Assembly: GCA_002419585.1 (NCBI GenBank)
Contig: DIGJ01000003.1
Span: 18,166-82,165 of the forward strand
Source: Lachnoclostridium sp. UBA5725
GTDB taxonomy: Bacteria > Bacillota > Clostridia > Lachnospirales > Lachnospiraceae
Direction of reading: 5' to 3'
DNA length: 64,000 bases
In this document: in pieces, positions 27,138 to 35,933 of the stretch
Numbering within the stretch: position 1 is the first letter of the stretch
Layout of the letters: every line of letters begins with the position of its first letter
The notes under the pieces: generated by a model
The model's database searches: none
What the model was told of the DNA's origin: nothing
What the model saw: only the letters and a program-made list of their open reading frames with translations
Translations under genes and position numbers: made by a program

Positions 27138-28238
27138 CTATTGTAAATCCTTCAGCTTTTCTATCGCATTCTCTTCGGTATCTCCATATAAAAACATATA
27201 GAACTGTTTTATGTTTTCCTCCCAATTATATACAAGTGGATAGGTTACTCCCTCATATATTTTTGGATCTTCAAATGCACCTTTCACTGGCAATCGAAAG
27301 GATTCCATTGTAGAAATTCTATTATCCAAAACTGTTTCAATGATTAGCTCAATCGTATCTTCAGATAGATCCGTGTTTACATAATCTAAGCATTGATTTG
27401 ATACTTTAATTAAATCTATTATATTAAGAGATTTGTATTTTTCAAAAATCTCATTCATTACCTTTCTTTGCCTTGATGTTCTCCCATAATCATTTGCCTC
27501 ATTCTCTAAGGTTTTGACATATCGAACCCTGCAATAACCTAGCGCCTGATTTCCATTTAATAAATTCATACCTTCTACTACCGTACGATAGTACGGATTT
27601 GAAATATAATCCTTGGTGTTTAAATAATAGGCTTCTTCTTTCGTCAATTGAATACGAACCCCACCTAATAAATCAATTACTTTTTCAAAGCTTTTAAAAT
27701 CAACACTAATATATCCATTCAATTTAACTTTATAATTTTTCTCGATGGTATCTGCCAGCAAATTAATACCGCCCTTTGCATAAGCAGAGTTTAATTTATT
27801 ATCATGATAACCAGGAATACTTACATAGCTGTCTCTCATTAAGGATGTAAGCTTTATCCTTTTATTTTTTGTATCAAGTGTTACTATCATCATAGAGTCT
27901 GTATTTCTGGCTCCATGCATTTTTTCAATTCCTATAAATAAGAAATTTAAAATACCATCTTCCTTTCTTACCGGATAACTGCCACTTCCAAGGCTGTCTA
28001 GTTCTATATTATCTAAATTAGCTTCCATATGAGGAACCGATTCAGAATTCGAAGGATTGTGATCCTTATTTAATCGGCTATGTATAATATGCGCTGCACC
28101 CTTGTATATAATTTTTCCACTGATTTGTCTTCCTGCTATTAATACCATCATAGTTAAAACAATGATAATTCCAAACCATTTTACAATTTTCGTTTTTCTT
28201 TTCATTTTTCTTTTCATTTTTTTCAAAATATTATTCAC
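27138..28238 (-). CDS. LytR-CpsA-Psr family cell-wall glycopolymer transferase
   Basis: 366 aa, a single membrane helix at about 20-38 (WFGIIIVLTMMVLIAG) preceded by a very basic tail, and an extracellular LCP domain from about 95. Typical parts: NFLFIGIEKMHGARNTDSMMI, LTSLMRDSYVSIPG, KLNSAYAKGG and YCRVRYVKTLENEANDYGR with conserved Arg residues. Family members attach teichoic acid or capsule polymers to peptidoglycan. It stands alone, upstream of a divergent LysR gene. Confidence 0.9.
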   Translation of the reverse strand: MNNILKKMKRKMKRKTKIVKWFGIIIVLTMMVLIAGRQISGKIIYKGAAHIIHSRLNKDHNPSNSESVPHMEANLDNIELDSLGSGSYPVRKEDGILNFLFIGIEKMHGARNTDSMMIVTLDTKNKRIKLTSLMRDSYVSIPGYHDNKLNSAYAKGGINLLADTIEKNYKVKLNGYISVDFKSFEKVIDLLGGVRIQLTKEEAYYLNTKDYISNPYYRTVVEGMNLLNGNQALGYCRVRYVKTLENEANDYGRTSRQRKVMNEIFEKYKSLNIIDLIKVSNQCLDYVNTDLSEDTIELIIETVLDNRISTMESFRLPVKGAFEDPKIYEGVTYPLVYNWEENIKQFYMFLYGDTEENAIEKLKDLQ

Positions 28239-28415
28239 TCTTTCCTTTCACTTGTATTACAAGCAAATACTTCCTTACATTTCAAATTTATATTGTTTTA
28301 TCGTTTGTAATACATTAATATTAACATGTATACATGTATAATAGAAATACTATATATGTATGTTTTCTATACTTTTTACATATATCGCATGCCAAACGTA
28401 GGAGTTAAGAACATT

Positions 28416-29288
28416 ATGAATTTAAATCAATTAGAATATTTTATAGCAGTGGTCAATGAAGGTAATATTTCTTCCGCTGCAAAACGTCTACACATGTCAC
28501 AGCCACCACTTAGTAATCATATGAAGTTATTAGAAAACGAGATTGGCTGTATGCTCTTCGAGCGGGGCGCTAGAAATATTAGATTAACAGAAGCAGGAAC
28601 TATCCTATATAACAAAGCAATTGTTATAGTGGATTTAGTTCACTCAACATTGCAAGACATTGAATCTTATAAAAAAGGAATTACTGGGACCCTCCGAATC
28701 GGAGTGGTCTCTTCTACCGGAACCATTTTTCTCAAAAATTGGCTCTTGCCCTTTCAAAAAATGCATCCATCCATTCATTATGAAATACTGGAAGCAAACA
28801 CCTATGAGTTATTGGATCAGTTAAAATCGAATCGCTTAGATTTTGCTCTCATCCGAACTCCATTTCCAGTTACTTCCTATAAATACATAAATTTATTAGA
28901 AGAATCCTTGGTTGCAGTTGGACATAGTCGCTATTTTCAAAATAATGAAACGTTAGACCAAGTTACCTTGGAAGAATTATCGAATGTTCCAATCCTATTA
29001 TATCGAAGATGGGAATCGATTCTCATAAGTTTATTAGAAGAAAAACAGATTGAATGGGATATTTTCTGTAAAAGCGATGATGCTAGAACGACTCTTTTAT
29101 GGGCAAACGAAGGTTTAGGCGTTGGTATTGTCCCTGAATCGGCAATCTGTTTTGCAGACACCGAACGAACCGTAGTAAAATCTTTATCCAACGCAACACT
29201 TCGTTCTACCATTTCGCTTATGTATAATCCTGATACTTATCAGTCTTCCACGGTAAAGCTTTTTTTAGAATTTTTAAATGCTATGTAA
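28416..29288 (+). CDS. LysR-family transcriptional regulator
   Basis: 290 aa. Classical N-terminal helix-turn-helix (LEYFIAVVNEGNISSAAKRL, MSQPPLSNHMKLLE) and a substrate-binding domain from about 90 (TGTLRIGVVSSTGTIFLKNW). Start at 28416 after TAGGAG; the frame is open further upstream but those residues are not family-like. No divergent target is evident except the LCP gene. The ligand is unknown. Confidence 0.92.
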   Translation: MNLNQLEYFIAVVNEGNISSAAKRLHMSQPPLSNHMKLLENEIGCMLFERGARNIRLTEAGTILYNKAIVIVDLVHSTLQDIESYKKGITGTLRIGVVSSTGTIFLKNWLLPFQKMHPSIHYEILEANTYELLDQLKSNRLDFALIRTPFPVTSYKYINLLEESLVAVGHSRYFQNNETLDQVTLEELSNVPILLYRRWESILISLLEEKQIEWDIFCKSDDARTTLLWANEGLGVGIVPESAICFADTERTVVKSLSNATLRSTISLMYNPDTYQSSTVKLFLEFLNAM

Positions 29289-29346
29289 TATGAAGCAGGT
29301 AATGGGGGGTGTATGAATTGATTCGTTCTATATGATATTCTTGAAG

Positions 29347-29823
29347 CTACTTCATCACAAATGCTTTAGAATCAATCGCACGCATCGTAGCTAGTATCCC
29401 ATCTAAGTGGTCATATTCATGTTGGATTAGTTCGGCTAAATCATCCGATAATTCCATCACACATTGATTCCACTGCATATCAAAATAATGAATCCTACAT
29501 CTTTTGTAGCGAACTACACGAACATATAAACCGGGAAAAGACATACAGTCATCAAGGACTTCCATCTTTTCCTCATCCAAATATTCCAACACTGGATTGA
29601 TAAAAACAACCGGTTCCCCAATATTCATATATAAGATTCTTTTTTTGACTCTAATCTGCGGTGCCGCAATCGCGCGTCCCGCACCATACCGTTTTCTATA
29701 ATCCATCAATGTATCATGTAAGTCTTCCACTACGCACTTAAGGTTCTCTAGTTCACCTTGCTCTACCTTTTCACTTACAAGATACAGTTCCTCGTTCCCG
29801 AGTAACAGAATATCCTTTACCAT
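29347..29823 (-). CDS. def: Peptide deformylase
   Basis: Fe/Zn hydrolase (158 aa) that removes the formyl group from new proteins. Motif 1 is GAGRAIAAPQ, motif 3 is QHEYDHLDG with metal ligands His135 and His139. Motif 2, usually EGCLS, reads DDCMSFPG, keeping the ligand Cys93 but changing its neighbours. This suggests a second, divergent deformylase rather than the housekeeping copy. ATG follows GGAGGATAATT. Confidence 0.85.
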   Translation of the reverse strand: MVKDILLLGNEELYLVSEKVEQGELENLKCVVEDLHDTLMDYRKRYGAGRAIAAPQIRVKKRILYMNIGEPVVFINPVLEYLDEEKMEVLDDCMSFPGLYVRVVRYKRCRIHYFDMQWNQCVMELSDDLAELIQHEYDHLDGILATMRAIDSKAFVMK

Positions 29824-29841
29824 AATTATCCTCCTTTTTTC

Positions 29842-30429
29842 TTATAAATTAAGACCTAAATTGTATGCAGTCTTAAGATGTTCCTTTACTTTATCATTTC
29901 TAAGTTCCTCATCCCAACGAGTAGTTCCATCAAGTATAATCATTTCTTTTTCTTGTGCTCTATTTCTAATTCGATCTCCAAGCATAACTGTATTCATAGC
30001 GCTAGCTTCCCCTGTTTCTTCTAATGCTTAAATCGTCTTACCGGCACTTACAATAAATAAAGCTTTTTTGAGAACCTTCATCTTGGGATTCGGAGCATAT
30101 GCAAAACCACTTGACCAGACTCTGTCAAACCAACCAACAAGCTTGGCAGGAGCCTCTGTCCAAAACACAGGATAAAGAAACACAATAGCATCTGACTCTT
30201 GTACTTTTCTTTGTTCCTCCAGCACATCCTTCGCAACTAAAATATCATCCTTATAGAAAGCTTCTCTTAGATACTCCGTTTCTGATAATTCCGAATTAAA
30301 ATTCATTTTGTATAAATCCGATACTACATATTCGTGATTAGCGTCTTGTAATCCCCTTAAAAATTCTTCTTTGGCAATATAAGTAAAACTTTTTTCACTT
30401 GGATGACAATATACAACAAATACTTTCAT
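29842..30429 (-). pseudogene. Flavodoxin-fold NAD(P)H dehydrogenase (quinone), broken by an in-frame TAA
   Basis: The frame from 30429 encodes 133 residues beginning MKVFVVYCHPSEKSFTYIA and containing FLYPVFWTEAPAKLVGWFDRV, a typical flavodoxin-2-fold oxidoreductase, and then meets TAA at 30030-30028. In the same frame 61 further sense codons follow (ALEETGEASAMNTVMLGD, then TTRWDEELRNDKVKEHLKTA) to a second stop at 29844-29842. Joined, the product would be 195 aa, the usual family length. A GAA to TAA change in the KTIEALEE context is the simplest explanation. The protein either is lost, works truncated, or reflects a sequencing error. Confidence 0.85.
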
Positions 30430-30611
30430 ACTTTACCCTCTATACCCTTCTATAACAATTTACTTAAGTTCACCATACTTAACGATTGCATACTAGCAAT
30501 ATCGTTATTATATAGATAAAGCATTAAAATTACTACCATATTTTTACGATAGTTAACTCAAATAAAAGATGTCTATTTCGCACTTCAACACAATAACTGA
30601 TAAATCTTTTC

Positions 30612-30726
30612 GCAAAGCAGAACCCCCTTTTGAGATGCATTTTAAGCATAGGCGAAAGAGACACGCACTTTGGCTCTTTCAACTTGTTATGCTGGTTGCA
30701 TCCCAAAAGGGGGTTCTGTTTTGTGA
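30612..30726. repeat. Long imperfect hairpin downstream of gatB
   Basis: The arms start GCAAAGCAGAACCCCCTTTT and end AAAAGGGGGTTCTGTTTTG; each is about 50 bases with a few bulges around a short loop near 30665. It fills most of the 362-base gap between gatB and the broken reductase gene. It has no T-run of terminator type. The remaining gap (30727-30791) has TTAGCCAC repeats and no gene. Confidence 0.55.
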
Positions 30727-30791
30727 AAAGTTCACAGCCTGCCGTTTTAGCCACTTTAGCCACATTTAGCCGTGTTTTATGTTATCCACAT

Positions 30792-32228
30792 TTATTGCAA
30801 ATCCATCAATTCCTTCACCACCGCATTCACCATAGCAGGATCCGCTTTCCCCTTCATTTCCTTCATCGTCTGTCCAACGATAAATCCCATGGCTTTCGTT
30901 TTTCCTGCCTTGTAGTCAGCAACCGACTGTGGACTTTCCTCTATGATTGCTGCAATTGTACTTCGAAGCGCACCTTCATCATTTACTGTCTTTAGCCCTT
31001 TTTCTTCCACATATTGTTCTGGCTCTACATCCTCCATAAAGATATGTTCAAAGACTTCTTTTGCCACCGTTCCATTGATTGCTTTACTTTCTACCATTTC
31101 AATCAACTTTGCAAGATGCTTTGGTGAAAAGCGAAGGTCATCCACCTCCATTTCTTTTTCTTTTAATAGACGAAGTGTCTCTACCATCAGCCAGTTGGAA
31201 ACCTTTTTCGGATTATTACAGATAGCTACGGTTTCTTCAAATATATCCGATAAATGCTTGGAACCAGTAAGAATGGATATATCATAATCTGGAATGTCAT
31301 ATTCTTCTTTGTAACGAATCATCTTTTCATCACGAAGTTCCGGTTGTCTGTCTTTGACCTCTTTTAACCACTCATCGCTAATCACGATTGGCACCAAGTC
31401 TGGCTCTGGGAAATAACGATAATCCTGTGCATCTTCTTTGGAACGCATCGCATAGGAATATTCCTTATTATCGTCCCATCGTCTGGTCTCCTGGATAACT
31501 GGTTTTCCTTCTTCGAGAAGTTCAATCTGACGTTGTCTTTCTCCTTCAATTGCTCTTGCAATTGCCTTAAAGGAATTTAAGTTTTTCATTTCGGTACGAG
31601 TCCCAAATTCCTTTGCACCAACTTCCATAATGGATAGATTCACATCGGCTCTCATCGAACCTTCCTGCAACTTACAATCCGAAGCACCCAGATACTGTAT
31701 AATCAAGCGAAGCTTCTCAAGATAAGCAATTACTTCCTCTGCAGAGCGCATGTCAGGCTCGGATACAATTTCAATCAGTGGTACACCAGAACGGTTGTAA
31801 TCTACGAGGGAACAGTCTTCCCATTCATCATGAATTAATTTTCCAGCATCCTCTTCCATATGAATCTCATGAATTCCAATTACTTTCTTTCCTGCAGCTG
31901 TTTCAATTTCAATTCCTCCATCACGACAAATCGGTAGATAGAGTTGGGAAATCTGGTAGTTTTGCGGATTATCTGGGTAAAAATAGTTTTTACGATCAAA
32001 TTTACAATACTGGGTAATCTTACAGTTTGTTGCAATTCCAACTGCCATCGCGTATTCAACCACTTGTTTATTTAATACCGGAAGGGAACCTGGCATACCC
32101 GTACAAACTGGACAAGTATGGGTATTTGGTGCTCCACCAAATTCTGTACTACAGGAGCAGAAAATTTTTGTCTTCGTTGCAAGTTCTACATGGACTTCAA
32201 GTCCAATGACGGTTTCATATTGTTTCAT
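30792..32228 (-). CDS. gatB: Asp-tRNA(Asn)/Glu-tRNA(Gln) amidotransferase subunit B
   Basis: 478-aa subunit that binds the misacylated tRNA and activates the acyl group. Recognised from ETVIGLEVHVEL, SCSTEFGGAPNTHTCPVC (with a zinc-type cysteine set), GIHEIHMEEDAGKLIHD and the C-terminal YqeY-like tail (IVGQTMKEMKGKADP). It is last in aspS-gatC-gatA-gatB and begins 12 bases after gatA. Confidence 0.97.
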   Translation of the reverse strand: MKQYETVIGLEVHVELATKTKIFCSCSTEFGGAPNTHTCPVCTGMPGSLPVLNKQVVEYAMAVGIATNCKITQYCKFDRKNYFYPDNPQNYQISQLYLPICRDGGIEIETAAGKKVIGIHEIHMEEDAGKLIHDEWEDCSLVDYNRSGVPLIEIVSEPDMRSAEEVIAYLEKLRLIIQYLGASDCKLQEGSMRADVNLSIMEVGAKEFGTRTEMKNLNSFKAIARAIEGERQRQIELLEEGKPVIQETRRWDDNKEYSYAMRSKEDAQDYRYFPEPDLVPIVISDEWLKEVKDRQPELRDEKMIRYKEEYDIPDYDISILTGSKHLSDIFEETVAICNNPKKVSNWLMVETLRLLKEKEMEVDDLRFSPKHLAKLIEMVESKAINGTVAKEVFEHIFMEDVEPEQYVEEKGLKTVNDEGALRSTIAAIIEESPQSVADYKAGKTKAMGFIVGQTMKEMKGKADPAMVNAVVKELMDLQ

Positions 32229-32240
32229 CCTTTTCTCCTC

Positions 32241-33692
32241 CTATGCTTCCTTGTTTTCTCTAGATTTTTCATAAGTATAGGCAGCACGGATAATTGTCTT
32301 TTCATCGAAACAATCTCCGATTAGCTGTACTCCGATTGGCAATCCTTTGCTATCCATTCCACAAGGCAAACTCATCGCTGGAAGCCCTGCAAGATTCACA
32401 GAAATGGTATAAATATCTCCTAAGTACATTTTGATTGGGTCTGCTAGACTAGCACCTAATTTCGGAGCAGTCGTTGGAGCAACTGGTCCTAATATAATAT
32501 CATATATTTTGAATGCTTCATCAAAGGCTTTCTTAATCAAGGCTTTTGTCTTCAATGCCTTTAAATAATAGGCATCGTAATAGCCGGAACTTAGTACAAA
32601 GGAACCAAGCATAATTCTTCGTTTTACTTCTGCTCCAAATCCATGGGAACGAGTCTTTTTATACATACCGTGAAGGCCGTCAAAATTCTCGATACGATAT
32701 CCATATTTGACTCCATCGAATCGAGCCAAATTCGAACTTGCTTCTGCGGATGCGATGACATAATAAGCAGGAATTGCATATTCCACAAGCGGTAAATCAA
32801 ACCACTCTACAATTGCCCCCTTCTTTTCTAGCTCATCCGCAACCTTCAAGACCGCCTGTTTTACTTCTTCTTCTAGACCTTCAGCAAAATAGCCCTTTGG
32901 AAGTCCAATCTTTAACCCTTTTACATCTTCGGTAAGGGCTGAAACAAAATCATAGTCTTCGCGTTTTACACTGGTACTATCCTTTGAGTCATAAGATGCA
33001 ATTGCTTCTAAAATAGTGGCACAGTCGGTCACATCTTTTGCAACTGGTCCAATCTGATCAAGCGAAGATCCATAAGCAATCAGTCCATAACGTGACACGG
33101 TTCCATAAGTAGGCTTAATTCCGGTTACACCACAAAACGAACTTGGCTGGCGGATGGATCCACCGGTATCGGAACCAAGAGAGAAATAGGTCTCTTTTGC
33201 AGCTACTGCAGCACAGGAACCACCAGAAGATCCTCCTGGAACATGTTCTTTGTTCCATGGATTCTTTGTCACCCCAAAATAGGAGGTTTCCGTTGTACTT
33301 CCCATTGCAAACTCATCCATATTCGTTTTACCAATGATGACAGCGCCTGCAGCTTCCAGACGAAGTACCGCTTCTGCACTATAGGTAGGGATGAAGTTTT
33401 CAAGGATTCTAGAACTGCAGGTGGTAAGCATATCCTTGGTACACATATTGTCTTTGATTGCAACTGGAACGCCTGCTAATGGTCCGGTAAGTGTCCCATC
33501 ATCTATCTGACGTTGCACTTGTAGGGCACGCCTTCTTGCACCTTCTTCATCTACTGTTACATAACAGTTTATTTCACTTTCAATCTCTTTAATCTGCATT
33601 AATACAGCCTCTGTCGCTTCTACACTTGTAGTCTCTCCTGCCTTAATCTTCTTTGCAAGCTCGACCGCTGTTAATTCTAAAATGTTATCCAT
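32241..33692 (-). CDS. gatA: Asp-tRNA(Asn)/Glu-tRNA(Gln) amidotransferase subunit A
   Basis: Amidase-signature enzyme (483 aa) that frees ammonia from glutamine. The Ser-cis-Ser-Lys triad lies in VAIKDNMCT (Lys), GGSSGGSCAAVAA and SDTGGSIRQPSSFCG. The ATG at 33690-33692 is preceded by AGGAGGTGATAAGC; an in-frame GTG three codons earlier is inside the ribosome site. It follows gatC by 12 bases. Confidence 0.97.
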   Translation of the reverse strand: MDNILELTAVELAKKIKAGETTSVEATEAVLMQIKEIESEINCYVTVDEEGARRRALQVQRQIDDGTLTGPLAGVPVAIKDNMCTKDMLTTCSSRILENFIPTYSAEAVLRLEAAGAVIIGKTNMDEFAMGSTTETSYFGVTKNPWNKEHVPGGSSGGSCAAVAAKETYFSLGSDTGGSIRQPSSFCGVTGIKPTYGTVSRYGLIAYGSSLDQIGPVAKDVTDCATILEAIASYDSKDSTSVKREDYDFVSALTEDVKGLKIGLPKGYFAEGLEEEVKQAVLKVADELEKKGAIVEWFDLPLVEYAIPAYYVIASAEASSNLARFDGVKYGYRIENFDGLHGMYKKTRSHGFGAEVKRRIMLGSFVLSSGYYDAYYLKALKTKALIKKAFDEAFKIYDIILGPVAPTTAPKLGASLADPIKMYLGDIYTISVNLAGLPAMSLPCGMDSKGLPIGVQLIGDCFDEKTIIRAAYTYEKSRENKEA

Positions 33693-33704
33693 GCTTATCA
33701 CCTC

Positions 33705-33998
33705 CTAATCTACCGTTTTGGGAACCATAAAGCTTCCTTCTTTTTTTGCTGGAGCATTGGAAAGAATTGCATCCCGCATATCTTCATTTGTTATGGTATC
33801 ATCACGAAATACATTGTATACTGGAAATACATGTGACATCGGTTCAACACCTTCTGTATCCAGTTCGTTTAATTTATCAATATAGTCAAGCATACTTCCC
33901 ATATCTTTTTTGGCAGCTTCTTTTTCTTCATCGGTCAAGTCAAGCTTAGCTAAAATGCCTACATATTCAATGGTTTCATCTGTTATCACGTTTGCCAT
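33705..33998 (-). CDS. gatC: Asp-tRNA(Asn)/Glu-tRNA(Gln) amidotransferase subunit C
   Basis: 97-aa structural subunit that clamps GatA to GatB. Typical: VGILAKLDLTDEEKEA, YIDKLNELDTEGVEPMSHV and the conserved C-terminal end AKKEGSFMVPKTVD. The second in-frame ATG (33996-33998) is preferred because GGAGG sits 7 bases upstream of it. Confidence 0.96.
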   Translation of the reverse strand: MANVITDETIEYVGILAKLDLTDEEKEAAKKDMGSMLDYIDKLNELDTEGVEPMSHVFPVYNVFRDDTITNEDMRDAILSNAPAKKEGSFMVPKTVD

Positions 33999-34009
33999 TT
34001 TCATTCCTC

Positions 34010-35338
34010 CTACGGTTCTAATCGGCTAAGGTCTCTAGGGAACAAGGTGGTTTCTCTTACATTTTCTTCATCCAGCAATTTCATTGTGAGTCGTTCCAAT
34101 CCAATCCCAAGACCACCATGTGGTGGCATACCATGTTTAAATATCATAAGATAGGATTCCATGCCTTCGTTGGACATATCCCTCTTTTCAATTTTTTCTA
34201 AGAGTGTCTGATAGTCATGAATTCTTTGTCCACCTGTTGTTATTTCCATACCTTTAAATAACAGGTCAAAACTCAAAGTAAAGGTTGGATCCTTTGGATC
34301 ATCCATTGCATAAAATGGTCGTTTCTTTGATGGATAGTGCGTTACAAATACAAAATCTGCATCGTATTCTTCTTTAAAGTAACGGCTGATTAATACCTCT
34401 TCTTCTGGCTCCAAGTCATATGGGTTACGAATGTCTCGGTTATATTTTTCAGAAACCAGACGTTTTGCATCATCAAATCGAACCTGTGGAATCTCATCTG
34501 TCTTAGGTAAGGTTGCACCTAATATTTTTAATTCTTTTGCATACTCGCGCTCTAAAAGCTTCATCGTATACTGTAAGAATCCCGTTTCCATTGCCATAAT
34601 ATCTTCAAAGCTTTGAATATAGGCCATTTCAAAGTCAAGGCTGGTATATTCATTCAGGTGGCGTTTGGTATTGTGCTTTTCTGCACGAAATACCGGTGCC
34701 GCTTCAAACACACGGTCAAAAACACCTACCATTGTTTGTTTATAAAACTGTGGACTTTGTGCTAATACTGCTTTTTTGCCAAAATAATCGAGCTTAAAAA
34801 TATTAGAACCGCCTTCTGCACCTTTCGCACCAATCTTTGGAGTTCTTACTTCGGTAAAACCTTCCTGGTATAAGAAATCACGAAATCCTCGAACAACACC
34901 TTCCTGTAATTTGAAGATGGCTCGTTCTCTGATATTTCTCAACGAGATAGGGCGAAGATTTAATTTGGTTTCTAAGGAAGTCGATAATTTCCACTTTGCA
35001 ATTGGTATCGGCATCGCCTCGGCTGGTTCTGACAACACTTTGATTTCTCTCAAACGAAGCTCAACACCATTTGGTGCTCGATCCTCGCGTTTCACAATGC
35101 CTTCCACTTCCAGTGTGCTGGCTTCTTTTATATCTTTTAAAGAAAAGTTGGTAAGACCTTCTTCAAATACACATTGTAAGAGTCCTTCTCTTTTTCGTAA
35201 GACAACAAATGCAACGTCTCCCATATCACGAATGGTATGAATGGCACCATTTACCTTTACTGATGTTCCTTCTTCTAGTTCGAAAAGTTCTGAGATTTCA
35301 AATGTTTCTTTTTTCTTAACGCCTGATATAAACTCCAT
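34010..35338 (-). CDS. aspS: Aspartyl-tRNA synthetase, archaeal/short type, probably non-discriminating
   Basis: 442 aa, without the large GAD insertion of ordinary bacterial AspRS (about 590 aa), so it is the archaeal/eukaryal form. OB-fold anticodon domain at the N-terminus (RDMGDVAFVVLRKREG); class II motif 2 around FRAEKHNTKRHLNEYTSLD and motif 3 GLGIGLERLTM. Being joined to gatCAB under one T-box implies that it charges tRNA(Asn) with Asp, and that GatCAB amidates this to Asn. Start after AGGAGGACTTGACT. Confidence 0.93.
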   Translation of the reverse strand: MEFISGVKKKETFEISELFELEEGTSVKVNGAIHTIRDMGDVAFVVLRKREGLLQCVFEEGLTNFSLKDIKEASTLEVEGIVKREDRAPNGVELRLREIKVLSEPAEAMPIPIAKWKLSTSLETKLNLRPISLRNIRERAIFKLQEGVVRGFRDFLYQEGFTEVRTPKIGAKGAEGGSNIFKLDYFGKKAVLAQSPQFYKQTMVGVFDRVFEAAPVFRAEKHNTKRHLNEYTSLDFEMAYIQSFEDIMAMETGFLQYTMKLLEREYAKELKILGATLPKTDEIPQVRFDDAKRLVSEKYNRDIRNPYDLEPEEEVLISRYFKEEYDADFVFVTHYPSKKRPFYAMDDPKDPTFTLSFDLLFKGMEITTGGQRIHDYQTLLEKIEKRDMSNEGMESYLMIFKHGMPPHGGLGIGLERLTMKLLDEENVRETTLFPRDLSRLEP

Positions 35339-35401
35339 AGTCAAGTCCTCCTGTAATTAGATTGTTTCCTACTTCGATGCCTTCTATGTGAGGCGCTGAG
35401 T

Positions 35402-35455
35402 GCATCACATGAATGATTAAGCTCATCCGGAAGGCCGCCAAGCGCATCACATGAA
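35402..35455. repeat. 12-base direct repeat in the aspS leader
   Basis: GCATCACATGAA occurs at 35402-35413 and 35444-35455, in the stretch between the T-box terminator and aspS. The minus strand is open for 60 codons here, but the composition and repeat pattern look non-coding. Confidence 0.45.
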
Positions 35456-35475
35456 GATAAAACCTTCATGGGATC

Positions 35476-35542
35476 GTGGGCTTCGCCCACTGTAGAAAAC
35501 CAAAGTATTATAATTTCATGCAAGCATGATTATAATACTTTG
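35476..35542. other. Two hairpins downstream of the T-box terminator
   Basis: GTGGGC/GCCCAC at 35476-35490 and a palindrome at 35501-35542 whose arms begin CAAAGTATTATAAT and end ATTATAATACTTTG with an inner TCATG/CATGA stem. They lie in the roughly 235-base interval that any read-through transcript must cross before aspS, which is long for a T-box leader, so an inserted element is possible. Confidence 0.45.
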
Positions 35543-35573
35543 CTTTCCTACGCTTGGCTCATTGCCAGCACGC

Positions 35574-35862
35574 AAAAAGTCCCGAAGTAGTTTCGCTACT
35601 TCGGGACGGATTATTCTGAATCCGCGGTACCACCCGCATTGAAAAAGTTGGTATGAACCATCTTTTTCCTCTCAAAACACTTAACGCGTGTTAACGCATA
35701 GACCTACTTTAACAAATACTGTCTTGTTCAACCTATGAGCTCCAGAGTGTTCCTCCACTTGCTTATCATCCATTGGGAGCTCTCAGTCGGTGACTCCGCA
35801 TTCCTGTCTTACAATGCGATCGGCAAATTTTAGTCTCTTTCATTGCTTCGTTTATAAATTTG
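35574..35862 (-). promoter_or_regulatory. T-box riboswitch of the aspS-gatCAB operon
   Basis: Minus-strand leader of about 290 bases. The conserved T-box GGGTGGTACCGCGG is at 35635-35622 and base-pairs either with the antiterminator partner or is followed by the terminator stem 35607-35579 (GTCCCGAAGTAG / CTACTTCGGGAC) with five T. A long Stem I with GAGCTCC/GGAGCTC pairing lies at about 35710-35800. AAC followed by A on the 3' side of Stem I (in GGAACACTC) is a plausible specifier for tRNA(Asn); I could not settle it by folding by eye. Uncharged tRNA would switch on synthesis of Asn-tRNA machinery. Confidence 0.93.
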
Positions 35863-35868
35863 ATTCTA

Positions 35869-35897
35869 AGATTAACATATAAAGTTTCATTTGACAA
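35869..35897 (-). promoter_or_regulatory. Promoter of the T-box transcript
   Basis: Minus-strand TTGTCA (35897-35892), 17 bases, TAATCT (35874-35869). Predicted start near 35862, at the beginning of the T-box leader. Confidence 0.55.
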
Positions 35898-35933
35898 GAA
35901 CTTTTTAATTTATTTCACTATTTATTTAACGCG

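Noticed and set aside
30028..30030. Recoding of the in-frame stop as selenocysteine or pyrrolysine
   Set aside because: The codon is TAA, not TGA or TAG, and no recoding stem is evident; a nonsense change is simpler.
35341..35523. 60-codon minus-strand frame in the aspS leader with repeats of SCDAL
   Set aside because: It lies inside the leader between T-box and aspS, is built on a direct DNA repeat, and has no ribosome site.
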